Notes under the pieces: model-generated
Told to the model about the DNA's origin: nothing
Database searches by the model: none
Seen by the model: only the letters and a program-made list of their open reading frames with translations
Assembly (NCBI GenBank): GCA_048213135.1
Contig: PS015033.1
Location: 1 to 64,000, forward strand
Length of the DNA stretch: 64,000 nt
DNA from: Reclinomonas americana ATCC 50394
Taxonomy: Eukaryota; Jakobida; Jakobea; Jakobida
Direction of reading: 5' to 3'
Part shown: positions 1 through 18,740 of the stretch, piece by piece
How the letters are laid out: every line of letters begins with the position of its first letter
How positions within the stretch are numbered: position 1 is the stretch's first letter
Position numbers and translations under genes: made by a program

Positions 1-32
1 GGACAGAGTACTTGGGAGGATGGAGAGCGTAC

Positions 33-634
33 CTGCGAGACGAGCTTGAACAGCTTGTCGTTCTTCAGGTGCTTCAGGGCGAACTCGCGCTGCACAGTGT
101 AGCGCGGATCGGTCTTGCGCAGAACGGCATGACCGAAACCCGGAATGACTTGACCAGAGTTCAGCGTGTCCCACACGGCCTGCACACATCTCAATCAATA
201 TGTTGCGCCTTCCTCTCACATACACCTCTCGACACGAGGTCGAACCTTCTCCAGCTCCTCGTTCGTGACCTCCTTGCCGAGCTTGGCCTGCAGGTCAGTG
301 GTCCATCGCAGCACCTCCTGGTTGGCCAGGCCGTGCAGAGGTCCAGCCAGACCGTTCATGCCCGCCGACACCGACAGGTAGGCGTCAGAGAGAGCCGAGC
401 CGACGAGGTGAGTGGCGTGCGCCGAGACGTTGCCACCCTCGTGATCCGAGTGAATCGTCAGGTACATGCGCATGCAGTCGTAGAAGAGCTCGTTGCCCCT
501 GAATCCCAGCTGCTGCGCAAAGTTGGCGGCCCAATCCAGCGAGTGATCCACCTTGGGCATCGGGCGGCCCTTCTGGTACGTGTTGTGGAACACGAGGGCA
601 GCGATGCGCGGAATGCGGGCAACCAGATTCATCA
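33..634 (-). CDS. Citrate synthase, internal exons on an inverted contig
   Basis: Two exons read on the minus strand, 634-246 and 179-33, separated by a 66-bp intron (180-245). They encode the central part of a eukaryotic-type mitochondrial citrate synthase, which condenses oxaloacetate with acetyl-CoA as the entry step of the TCA cycle. Visible signatures are [15 protein letters not shown], the catalytic-His segment [11 protein letters not shown], and the second catalytic-His segment [15 protein letters not shown]. The exon ends at FKLVSQ with a donor gtacgc at 31-32. The next expected residues (LYEVVPP, then PNVDAHSG) lie on the plus strand at 711-970, across a 20-N gap. The gene is therefore intact only if the contig 1-647 is flipped. 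Upstream N-terminal exons are outside the window or missing. The family call is very secure; the opposing strand is best explained by scaffolding. Confidence 0.93.
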
Positions 635-710
635 CTGCGTGTGGCGANNNNNNNNNNNNNNNNNNNNTCTTTCTATCCATGCCTTGTTCACTCACCCCCC
701 GTCCTCGCGC

Positions 711-970
711 AGTTGTACGAGGTCGTGCCGCCGGTGCTCACCAAGCTCGGCAAGGTTGCCAACCCGTGGCCGAACGTTGATGCTCACTCTGGAGTGATTC
801 TGCAACACTTTGGTCTGACGCAAGAGAACTACTACACGGTGCTGTTTGGCGTGTCGCGCACGCTGGGCGTGTGCGCCTCGCTGCTGTGGGACCGCGCCCT
901 CGGTTTCCCGATCGAGCGCCCGAAGAGCATCACCACCGATTGGATCGAGAAGAAGTTTGGCGGCAAGTAA
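711..970 (+). CDS. Citrate synthase, C-terminal exon
   Basis: The exon starts after the acceptor ctcgcgcag at 710 and ends at the TAA at 968-970. It encodes [15 protein letters not shown], then [12 protein letters not shown] with the third catalytic residue (Asp of NVDAHSG), [11 protein letters not shown], and the terminal [12 protein letters not shown]. This is the standard C-terminus of eukaryotic citrate synthase and follows directly on the residues encoded on the minus strand at 33-179. Its plus orientation agrees with the long contig to its right, so the left contig (1-647) is probably the one reversed. It converges on the GNA1 gene, whose stop codon is at 1109. Confidence 0.95.
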
Positions 971-1108
971 GCCTCTCGTGCTTGCGTGCTATCCAGACGC
1001 GTGTGTGTCGGCACCGAATCCTCGCGTGTGCCGTCACATCCGGTCCAATTTACGTAGCCCCCATTGTAACACCGGTGACATATGCTTTTTTTCTCCACTG
1101 CTTTTTGT

Positions 1109-1620
1109 TTACACGGACGGGGAAGGGGCTGGTGGATCGTAGCGCATCTGGATCTCCTTCTCCACAAAGCCCAGCTTGCGATAAAAGGGCTCGTTGGCTT
1201 TGGTGCAATTGAGAATCACCTTGTAGCAGCCGACCTCGCGCGCCGTCGCCTGCAAGGCCTCCACCATGCGCTGCCCGAGGCGCTTGCCGCGGTACTCGGA
1301 CGACACCACCACATCCTCGATGTGCCCGCACCTGCCGAGCGATCGCCCAAACTTGAGCTCCACCACCAACGATCCCGTCGCCACCACTCGCCCTCGCGAC
1401 ATGTCCTCGATCACCAGCACGATCTTGCCCGTGTCATCCATCTCCTTGACGCGCTCTGCACACACTTGTGAGGAAAGGAGAGGGATCGTATGTATGCTAC
1501 ACGGCTGACGCAACGAGCAAACGCCTCGGTGGTGATGCCGTCGCCCACGACTGTCAGTTCGCCCAACAGCTCAAGGAATCCCTTGTGGATGTCGCCTGCG
1601 GCCACCTTGCGTGTGACCAT
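1109..1620 (-). CDS. GNA1: Glucosamine-6-phosphate N-acetyltransferase (GNAT family)
   Basis: Two exons, 1620-1515 and 1455-1109, give about 150 residues. The enzyme acetylates glucosamine-6-phosphate in the UDP-GlcNAc pathway. Family motifs visible are AGDIHKGFLELLGELT, VVATGSLVVELKF, GHIEDVVVSSEYRGKRLG (acetyl-CoA-binding RGKxLG loop), GCYKVILNC and NEPFYRKLGF. Splicing C|gttgcg to gtgtgcag|AG restores the spacing seen in animal homologues (FAQRVKEMDDTGK). The start chosen is the ATG at 1618-1620 just before VTRKVAAGD; an in-frame ATG at 1656 or an upstream exon cannot be excluded, since human GNA1 is longer (about 184 aa). It converges with citrate synthase and lies downstream of the kinesin-like gene on the same strand. 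Confidence 0.88.
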
Positions 1621-1990
1621 GGAGCTCTCCTGTGAGATGCCACACACGGGTTCCACACAGAGAACTCTGCGTGATCACAGGAGTGAGGGCGAGCACAGAG
1701 ATTACTCGTGCGCGCGTGACACACAACTCGCTGGCTGCGTCGTCATCGGTGCGACGTGTCTCAGCAGCTGCGTCACCACTGCTCATGTGTGCGAGGAGAA
1801 TCGAGGCACGACTTCTTGCCCTTTCCATCTTGTGCTTCTGACAAGAGAAAAAGCACTGCGATTTCATGACAACGGGACGACATGTGACCGACGGCCGTGA
1901 TCATAAAAACAACAACCGTGCATTACATATCAAAGCGAATGCATCATACGTAGTCTGTGACAAAAGAAGATAAACGAACAGCTCGGGCGC
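1621..1990. other. Spacer between GNA1 and the kinesin-like gene
   Basis: No supported gene. The minus-strand sequence upstream of GNA1 (1660-1867) stays open for about 98 codons and could hide a 5' exon of GNA1, but I found no donor that joins it in phase. The rest is the 3' flank of the kinesin-like gene. Confidence 0.4.
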
Positions 1991-11580
<9,590 letters not shown>

Positions 11581-11785
11581 TTTCACCGCGCACGCACAAA
11601 AACGACGAAATCAAACGGGAAAGAGATGGAGAGGAAGGGATGCAGACGCACGCACAACGCGAAACGAGGCTGCTGTGCTGCGTGCTGCGTGCAGGCTCAC
11701 TTCTCTTTCGATGAGCGCGCGCGAAATAATGTGGACAGAGGACAGACGCGCTCGCGCTATGCACACACATTTGTTTGTTGTTATC
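11581..11785. promoter_or_regulatory. Divergent promoter region, kinesin-like gene and FKBP12
   Basis: A spacer of about 205 bp between the ATG of the minus-strand kinesin-like gene (11580) and the proposed ATG of the plus-strand FKBP gene (11786). It must hold both promoters; I see no clear TATA box. Confidence 0.45.
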
Positions 11786-12718
11786 ATGGTGCGTTGATTG
11801 CCGCTTCTCTCTTCTGTGTCTGCACACATGCATATCGTCACATGTGCCTGTGTCGCTGCGCGTTGCAAAAAATGTGTATTTCTGTCTGATGGAGGAAATG
11901 GCGCGCGCGACTTGTCACTCACACGCGTGTGCACACAGGGCGTGGAGGTCGAGACCATCAAGGCTGGTGTGTGGCGAGAAAGAGAGAGAGAAAAAATAGA
12001 GAGAGCGTGAGAAGGAGAACAAGGACATGGCGAATCGCTTACTGTGTGCTCACCAACAGGCAACGGTGACAAGCCCAAGAGCGGCTCCAAGGTCAAGGTG
12101 CACTACGTGGGCACGCTGACCAATGGCACCAAGGTGAGCCACACTCACACTCAAATTCGTGTGAGGAATTGCAACGTTTTGACCACTCCTTTTTTTTTTC
12201 GCACTTGCGCAGTTCGACTCGTCGCGCGATCGCGGTGAGTGTGCCTTGTCGTTTGTGTGAGTTGCAAGCATGGTCGACTGATGTAATTTGCAGGCCGTCA
12301 CTTTGAGTTCACGCTCGGTGCTGGCCAGGTTCGTCGGACAGCGAGTTGTCATTGTCGGTGTCTGCTTTTTTGTGTGTGACTGATGTGTTGCTGTGCAGGT
12401 CATCAAGGGATGGGACGAGGGTGTGGCGCAGATGTCGGTCGGCGAGACCGCCAAGCTCACCTGCAGCCCCGACTATGCGTTGCGTCTCCTGTGAACCTTC
12501 GAAATGCGTCAGTCTGGCTCACATGAGTTGTGTGTGTGTTTCCTGTGACCTCTGGCAGCTACGGGTGAGCATGTGGTGCTCGCTTGTCCTCCCCCTGCAT
12601 CGCTTGCATTCTCATTCTGTGTGTGTGTGTGTGTTTGTGCAGTGCTCGTGGTTACCCTCCAGTCATTCCGGCCAACGCGACGCTGATCTTCGAGGTCGAG
12701 CTTGTCTCGTACTCGTGA
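11786..12718 (+). CDS. FKBP12-type peptidyl-prolyl cis-trans isomerase
   Basis: Eight exons sum to exactly 324 nt (107 residues plus stop), matching FKBP12 length: 11786-11788 (ATG only), 11939-11966, 12060-12133, 12213-12234, 12294-12328, 12399-12478, 12559-12564 (6 nt) and 12643-12718. All introns are GT-AG. The product is a single-domain cytosolic prolyl isomerase. Active-site residues of the family are present: Tyr in KVHYVGTL, Asp and Phe in FDSSRDR and HFEFTLG, Val-Ile-Trp in [15 protein letters not shown], and Tyr of PDYAYG. Exon 7 (CTACGG) supplies that last Tyr-Gly. The ATG-only first exon is inferred from the good donor (ATG|gtgcgt) and the family start M-GVEVETI. The gene converges on the minus-strand WD40 gene whose stop is at 12910. 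Confidence 0.92.
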
Positions 12719-12909
12719 ACACCGGTAGCTGCCCGCGTGTGCATCAGCCGCCTGTTTTCTTCTCCGTCCTCTGCTCGGCCAGCATCGTACGACACTCGCT
12801 CTATCGACGCTATCCCCTCCTGATGTGTTGTGATGATGATGATGATGCGTTGAACAACGGAGAGATTGCTTGATTCGTGTCTCCCGTTACATTCACTCGC
12901 CCATCAAGC
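12719..12909. other. Convergent spacer
   Basis: 191 bp between the FKBP12 stop and the stop of the minus-strand WD40 gene. It contains a short GAT microsatellite (about 12830-12846). No terminator or polyadenylation signal could be named with confidence. Confidence 0.5.
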
Positions 12910-13984
12910 TCACAAGCACAGCCGCGGATCGCATTGACTGCGGTACACCACAACCGCTGCCTCCTCGACCAAGAAGCAACGAAGCACCATCTCTGGGAGA
13001 CAGCGCGAATCCGGCACTCGTTCGTCTTTATCTTCTTCAGTCGCCAGCTGCATTTGTTGGACGGCACGCATGGCCGCCCGTGCCGTGTCATGTTCGAGGC
13101 GCGCGAGGCCACACGGAGAAGACCACACACGTACAGTGGTGTCCCAGCTGCCACTGACCACGTGTTGACCATCCGATGAGATAGCAACAGACTGCACCCA
13201 GTTGCTGTGTCCCTCTAGGAGCCGCAATTGATCACCACTCGCCAGCGACCACAACCGCACACTCTTGTCTTCGCTTCCACTCACCACGTACAGGCCGTTG
13301 GGGGAGACGACCACGCTTTTCACCCAGTGAGCGGGTCCCGACACCTGCTGCCACACATCCTTGCCACTTGCCAGTGATCGCAGTCGTATCGCCCCGTTAC
13401 GGCCTCCGCACACCACGTGCGCNNNNNNNNNNNNNNNNNNNNACCGTCGAGAGTCACGGCGACCGATTGCACCTCACCACCGACTTCACGCCATCGCAGT
13501 ACTTCTTCTCCACGTGCCACAGACCACACACACACTGTTTGGTCCAAGCTGCCACTGACAACGTGCTGACTGTTGGGAGTGACGGCGACAGATTTCACCG
13601 CACCAGTGTGCCCCTCCATGTGGCGCACTTGCTTACCCGTCGCCAGTGACCACACTCGCAACGTAGGATCCAGCTGCAGGCCTGCGCTCACCACGTACCG
13701 GCAGTCGGGGGAGACGGCGACACACTGCACCCAGTCAGTGTGCCCCTCCAGTCGCCACATCGTGTCACCACTCGCCAGTGACCACACACGCACGGTGTTG
13801 TCGGCACCCCCGCTCACAATGTAGCGACCATCGGCGCTGATGGCGACTGCAAACACCGCACTGCTGTGCCCTTCAAGCCGCCGCACCTCCTCACCAGTCG
13901 CCAGTGACCACACTCGCACCGTCTTGTCTCCGCTTCCACTCACCGCATGCTGACCGTCGGGGGTGATTGCCACAGACCACACGT
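12910..13984 (-). CDS. Intronless seven-bladed WD40 protein (array 1, copy 1; N-terminus in gap)
   Basis: A single open frame interrupted only by the placeholder gap 13423-13442, with its first codons lost in the gap 13985-14149. Seven WD40 repeats can be counted. Blade 1 begins at VWSVAITPDGQHAVSG beside the gap, and the last two lie beyond the 20-N gap (AHWVKSVVVSPNG, SNWVQSVAISSDG). Repeats follow the pattern VAVTPDGxHVVSGSxDxTVRVWSLASGxEVRRLEGH. After the propeller comes the family C-terminal cap: LARLEHDTARAAMRAVQQMQ, an acidic linker, then DSRCLPEMVLRCF and a terminal DPRLCL. Function unknown; a beta-propeller binding platform is the only safe inference. It is head-to-head with the plus-strand WD40 gene at 14218. 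Confidence 0.88.
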
Positions 13985-14149
13985 NNNNNNNNNNNNNNNN
14001 NNNNNNNNNNNNNNNNNNNNNNNNNNNNNNNNNNNNNNNNNNNNNNNNNNNNNNNNNNNNNNNNNNNNNNNNNNNNNNNNNNNNNNNNNNNNNNNNNNNN
14101 NNNNNNNNNNNNNNNNNNNNNNNNNNNNNNNNNNNNNNNNNNNNNNNNN
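13985..14149. other. Assembly gap of 165 N between divergent WD40 genes
   Basis: It hides the N-terminal codons of the minus-strand WD40 gene and most of the shared divergent promoter. A short CA-rich stretch (14150-14215) follows before the ATG at 14218. Confidence 1.
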
Positions 14150-14217
14150 CACACACACACGCACATACCGACACACACAAACTCCACGCACGCACACACA
14201 CACACTCCACGCACGCC

Positions 14218-15315
14218 ATGACCTCGGCTGCTCTTTTCTGTAAGTGTCTGCACGGACACTCCTCTACTGTGTCGTCTGTCGCCGTCACTCCAGATGGGCA
14301 GCACGTCGTGACTGGGAGCGAAGACTTCAAAGTGCGAGTGTGGTCGCTGGCGAGTGAGCATGAAGTGCGACAGTTGGAGGGGCACACAATGTCGGTGCGG
14401 TCTGTCGCTGTCACTCCTAACGGCCAGCACATCGTGAGTGGAAGTGAGGATGCAACAGTTCGAGTGTGGTCACTGTCGAGTGGAGAAGAAGTGCGACGGC
14501 TGAAGGGACACACGTGGGTGGTGGTGACTGTCGCAGTCACTCCCGACGGTCGGCATGTGGTGAGTGGCAGTGATGACGCAACAGTGCGAGTGTGGTCTCT
14601 GGCAAGTGGGGAGGAGGTGCGACGGTTTGAGGGACACACTTGGTGGGTTATGTCTGTCGCTGTCACTCCCGATGGTCAACACGTGGTGAGCGGCGGTGCC
14701 GATAGGAAAGTGTGTGTGTGGTCACTCGCAAATGGAGTTGAAGTGCGACGGTTTGAGGGGCATTCTGCTGGGGTGATCTCAGCTGTTGTCCCTCCCGATG
14801 GTCGTCATGTGGTGAGTGGAAGCAAGGACCGAACAATACGAGTGTGGTCTCTGGCAAGTGGCAAGGAGGTGCGACGGTTGAACGGGCACTCTGGCGATCT
14901 GGCGTCTCTCGCTGTCTCTCCCGACGGGAAGTACGTTGTGAGTGGAAGTGGTGACAGCACAGTGCGAATATGGTCTCTGGCGAGGGGAAAAGAGGTGCGA
15001 CGGCTGGAGGGACACAATGACTGGGTGCACTCTGTCGCTGTCACTCCCGACGGCCAGCACATTATGAGCGGCGGTGACGACAAGACATTGCGAGTGTGGT
15101 CCACAACATTCGGCCTCGCGCGACAGGAGCTTGAAGTGGCTCGATCGGCCATGCGAGCCGTCCAAGAGATGCAGCGTGAGATGAAAGGAGAGGAGGAGGA
15201 AGAGGAGGAGCCAGACTCACGCTGTCTGCCAGAGATGGTGCTGCGCTGCTTCATTGTCGAAGAGGCGGCTGTCATTGTTGACAGCTGCTCCATGGATGAG
15301 AGTCTCCGATTGTGA
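14218..15315 (+). CDS. Intronless seven-bladed WD40 protein (array 1, copy 2)
   Basis: An uninterrupted 365-residue frame starting at ATG 14218-14220 (MTSAALFCKCLHGHSST). Seven WD40 repeats each end in VRVWSLASGxEVRRLxGH or a close variant, giving a complete seven-bladed propeller with almost no extra sequence. The C-terminal cap reads ARSAMRAVQEMQREM, then a Glu run, then DSRCLPEMVLRCF and EEAAVI. The absence of introns contrasts with all neighbouring housekeeping genes. The start is supported by the shared N-terminal pattern in its paralogues (CKCLHGH, SKCLHGH, CKIIRGH). No enzymatic domain is attached. Confidence 0.93.
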   Translation: MTSAALFCKCLHGHSSTVSSVAVTPDGQHVVTGSEDFKVRVWSLASEHEVRQLEGHTMSVRSVAVTPNGQHIVSGSEDATVRVWSLSSGEEVRRLKGHTWVVVTVAVTPDGRHVVSGSDDATVRVWSLASGEEVRRFEGHTWWVMSVAVTPDGQHVVSGGADRKVCVWSLANGVEVRRFEGHSAGVISAVVPPDGRHVVSGSKDRTIRVWSLASGKEVRRLNGHSGDLASLAVSPDGKYVVSGSGDSTVRIWSLARGKEVRRLEGHNDWVHSVAVTPDGQHIMSGGDDKTLRVWSTTFGLARQELEVARSAMRAVQEMQREMKGEEEEEEEPDSRCLPEMVLRCFIVEEAAVIVDSCSMDESLRL

Positions 15316-15454
15316 CTTGCAGTTCTCGTCTCCTCGTCATGTCTCAGTTTCATGTCGCCATCACCTTGAAGTGAAGAGACTAGCGTGCCCCTTTTTGTTA
15401 CTTCACATCGTCCTCCAAGTCAAAGGACATGTACACACCGTCTCGACGCACGCC

Positions 15455-16546
15455 ATGACCGCAGCTGCTTCTCCGCCTGCTCTCTTCAGCAAGTGTCTGC
15501 ATGGGCACTCCACTACTGTGTGGTCCGTCGCCGTCACCCCAGATAGTCGTTACATGATCAGTGGGAGTGCTGATCACACTGTGAGAGTGTGGTCGCTGGC
15601 GAGTGGACATGTAGTGCAACGGTTGGAGGGGCACACTGACTGGGTGCGTTCTGTCGCTGTCACCCCCGACGGCCAGCTCATCGTGAGCGGCAGTGATGAT
15701 GAAGCAGTGCGAGTGTGGTCTCTGGCAAGTGGACGAGAAGTGCGACGGCTGAAGGGACACACCTGGGGGGTGGTGTCTGTTGCTGTCACTCCTGACAGTC
15801 AACACGTTGTTAGCGCGGGCGACGACGGTACAGTGCGTGTGTGGTCACTGGCGAATGGAAAGGAAGTGCGACGGTTTGAGGCACATGCGAGCGAGGTCAC
15901 CGTCACCCCCGATGGCAAGCATGTCTTGAGTGCCAGTCGAGACGGAAGTGTGCATGTATGGTCCCTGGCGAGTGGCGAAGAAGTGCGACGACTGAGGGGG
16001 CACATTCAGCCGGTGCACTGTGTCGCTAGCACACCAGATGGTCAGCATGTGGTGAGTGGAAGCAGGGACCCAACAATACGTGTGTGGTCATTGGCAAGTG
16101 GCAGGGATGTGCGACGGTTGAATGGACACGCTGACACGGTTCAAGCAGTCGCTGTCACTCCCGACGGGAAGTACGTTGTGAGTGGGGGTAACGACAACAG
16201 TGTGCGAGTGTGGTCGCTGGCAAGTGGAGAAGAGGTGCGACGGCTGGAGGGACACAATGACTGGATGCACTCAATCGTTGTCACTCCCGATGGCCAGCAC
16301 ATTGTGAGTGGCGGTGCCGACGAGACATTGCGAGTGTGGTCCACAATATTCGGCCTTGCTCGACTGGAGCTTGAAGTGGCTCGATCGGCCATGCGAGCCG
16401 TCCAAGAGATGCAGCGAGAGATGAAAGGAGAGGAGGAGGAAGAGGAGGAGCTGGACTCGCGTTGCTTACCGGAGATGGTGTTGCGCTGCTTCATTGTCGA
16501 AGAGGCGGCCGTCGTTGTTCACCGCTGCGCCATGACTGAGATTTGA
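15455..16546 (+). CDS. Intronless seven-bladed WD40 protein (array 1, copy 3)
   Basis: A 363-residue open frame starting MTAAASPPALFSKCLHGH and ending CAMTEI at the TGA 16544-16546. Seven blades are present; blade 4 is shortened (AHASEVTVTPDGKHVLSAS), having lost the usual SVAV strand. The C-terminal cap matches copy 2 almost residue for residue (ARSAMRAVQEMQREMKGEEE, DSRCLPEMVLRCF). The 139-bp spacer to copy 2 and the high DNA similarity of the 3' thirds indicate recent tandem duplication. Function unknown. Confidence 0.93.
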   Translation: MTAAASPPALFSKCLHGHSTTVWSVAVTPDSRYMISGSADHTVRVWSLASGHVVQRLEGHTDWVRSVAVTPDGQLIVSGSDDEAVRVWSLASGREVRRLKGHTWGVVSVAVTPDSQHVVSAGDDGTVRVWSLANGKEVRRFEAHASEVTVTPDGKHVLSASRDGSVHVWSLASGEEVRRLRGHIQPVHCVASTPDGQHVVSGSRDPTIRVWSLASGRDVRRLNGHADTVQAVAVTPDGKYVVSGGNDNSVRVWSLASGEEVRRLEGHNDWMHSIVVTPDGQHIVSGGADETLRVWSTIFGLARLELEVARSAMRAVQEMQREMKGEEEEEEELDSRCLPEMVLRCFIVEEAAVVVHRCAMTEI

Positions 16547-16722
16547 CTCACCAGTCTTGTGTTTTTTCTCATCTCCACGGTTTCCTGTCGCCATCACCGT
16601 GAAGTAAAGAGATTGTATGTGGTCCGCCATGTGATTCTGACGCCCCTGGTAACTTCACCAACAAAGAATGCATCAGAATTCGTCCTCCTCGCTCAAGACA
16701 CTACAGCTAATCCACGCACGCC

Positions 16723-17837
16723 ATGACCACAGCTGCTTCTCCGGCTTCTGTTTTCTGCAAGTGTCTGCGCGGACACTTCTCTACTGTGTGGTCCATCGCC
16801 GTGACTCCAGATGGGCAGCACGTCGTGAGTGGGAGTGGTGATCGCACTGTGAGAGTGTGGTCGCTGGCGAGTGGGCAAGAAGTGCGGCGATTGGAGGGGC
16901 ACACTGACTGGGTGACTTCAGTTGCCGTCACTCCCGATGGTCGTCACATTATTAGTGGGAGCAGTGATNNNNNNNNNNNNNNNNNNNNCGCACTGTGCGA
17001 GTGTGGTCGCTGGCGAGTGGCCAAGAAGTGCGACGAATGGAGGGACCCACAGTGATCTCAGTCGCCATCACTCCCGACGGCCAGCATATCGTGAGTGCGG
17101 GCGTGGACCGCGCAGTGCGAGTATGGTCTCTCGCACATGGAAATGAAGTGCAACGGTTGGAGGGATGCGGACGTCTGACAAAGGTCACTGTCACTCTCGA
17201 TGGTAAGCATGTCTTGAGTGCCTGTCAAGACGGACTTGTGCGTGTGTGGTCACTCGCGAATGGAAAAGAAGTGCGACGGCTGCAGGGGCACCGTGGACAG
17301 GTGTATTCTGTTGCAGTCACTCCCGACGGTCAGCACGTGGTGAGTGGTAGCAATGACAGAATAATACGAGTGTGGTCTCTGGCGAGTGGCAAGGAGGTGC
17401 GACGGATGGAGGGACACACAAATTGGGTGTTGTTTGTCGCCGTCTCTCCCGATGGGCAGAACGTGGTCAGCGGGGGTGAGGACGGAGTTGTGCGTGTGTG
17501 GTCCCTGGCGAGTGGAGAGGAGGTGCGGCGACTGGAAGGGCACACTCGGCCAGTACGTTGTGTCACTGTCACTCCCGACGGTCAGCGTATTGTCAGTGGG
17601 GGTCTAGACGGCACCATTCGAGTGTGGTCCACGCCTTGCCAACTCGCTCGGCTGGAGCTTAACGTGGCTCGATCGGCCATGCGAGCCGTCCAAGAGATGC
17701 ATCGCGCAATGAAAGAAGAAGAGGAGGAAGATGAGGAGGCAGATTCACGCTGTCTGCCAGAGATGGTGCTGCGCTGCTTCATTGTCGAAGAGGCGGTCGT
17801 TGTTGTTCACCGCTGCGCCATGGATGACAGCCTCTGA
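16723..17837 (+). CDS. Intronless seven-bladed WD40 protein (array 1, copy 4, small gap)
   Basis: Starts MTTAASPASVFCKCLRGH at 16723 and stops at 17835-17837. A 20-N placeholder (16969-16988) interrupts blade 2. The two sides are in different frames only because the gap size is arbitrary; the flanks GRHIISGSSD and RTVRVWSLASGQEV join into a normal blade. Blades 3 and 4 have lost the GH dipeptide (EGPTVISVAI, EGCGRLTKVTV). The C-terminal cap DSRCLPEMVLRCF is intact. It is tail-to-tail with WDR24, whose stop is at 17940. Confidence 0.9.
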
Positions 17838-17939
17838 TTGTGATTCGAGTAAATCCACATTGCTTCCCCCCACGGTGTTTATCTGTTCTCTTTTTTTTCA
17901 TTAGTTCTGACTCGGCGGGAGGTTGCGCTATTGTGCACT

Positions 17940-18694
17940 CTATAGATTCGGCACGGCGGCGGCGGCCGTGGAAAACGCCTTGGAGGTGAGGGCGGCAGTT
18001 GCACCGGCGAGTGAGCCGGAAGCAGTGCCACTCACAACGCCGGTGCCACCGACGGCGGTCTTGGGATGGTGTGGGGCGGCGCACACCGGGCACTTGTCGT
18101 GCTTCTTCATCCACTCCAGCATGTGATGGAAGTGACCACCGTGACCACATGCCGGCAGTTGCATAAAGAGCCCCTTGACTGGCAGATGACTGTGCGCGGT
18201 GTTGCCCCAACAATGAGAGAGAGAACGCACACACACGCACACAAACGACTTTGCGCGCACCACACTGCACACGGCTCGAGCATCCGATGACAGTTGGTGC
18301 AAATGTGACCGTGTCGTGTCGCCTCCACTGGCTTATTGCAGTGGCCGCATGTGATGTGCACGCCGGTGGAGTTCTGGTTGCGTATTTGCACGCTGGAGAA
18401 GGGGCTGAGCGAGATCACGTCGGCGGCGCAGCTGAAAAGGCGCAGCTGCAGCAGCTGATCAATGTACGAATGCGTCCACTGCTCCGCACGGCGCGTCTGC
18501 AGTGGGCACTGCAGCCGAACGACCAGCATCATGACCACACACGATTGCACGTCGCCCTGCACAGCAATGAGAATCAAACTCGTACACGCACGCACCACAG
18601 CAGAAGCGAAGCAGTACGCACCATCTCGGAGCACGCATCAAGCATGTGCGTAATNNNNNNNNNNNNNNNNNNNNCGTAGCTTCTACCTCCACGC

Positions 18695-18740
<46 letters not shown>

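Noticed and set aside
12910-13984. Bacterial-type WD40 genes as proof of contamination
   Set aside because: They share contigs with spliced eukaryotic genes and have similar base composition.
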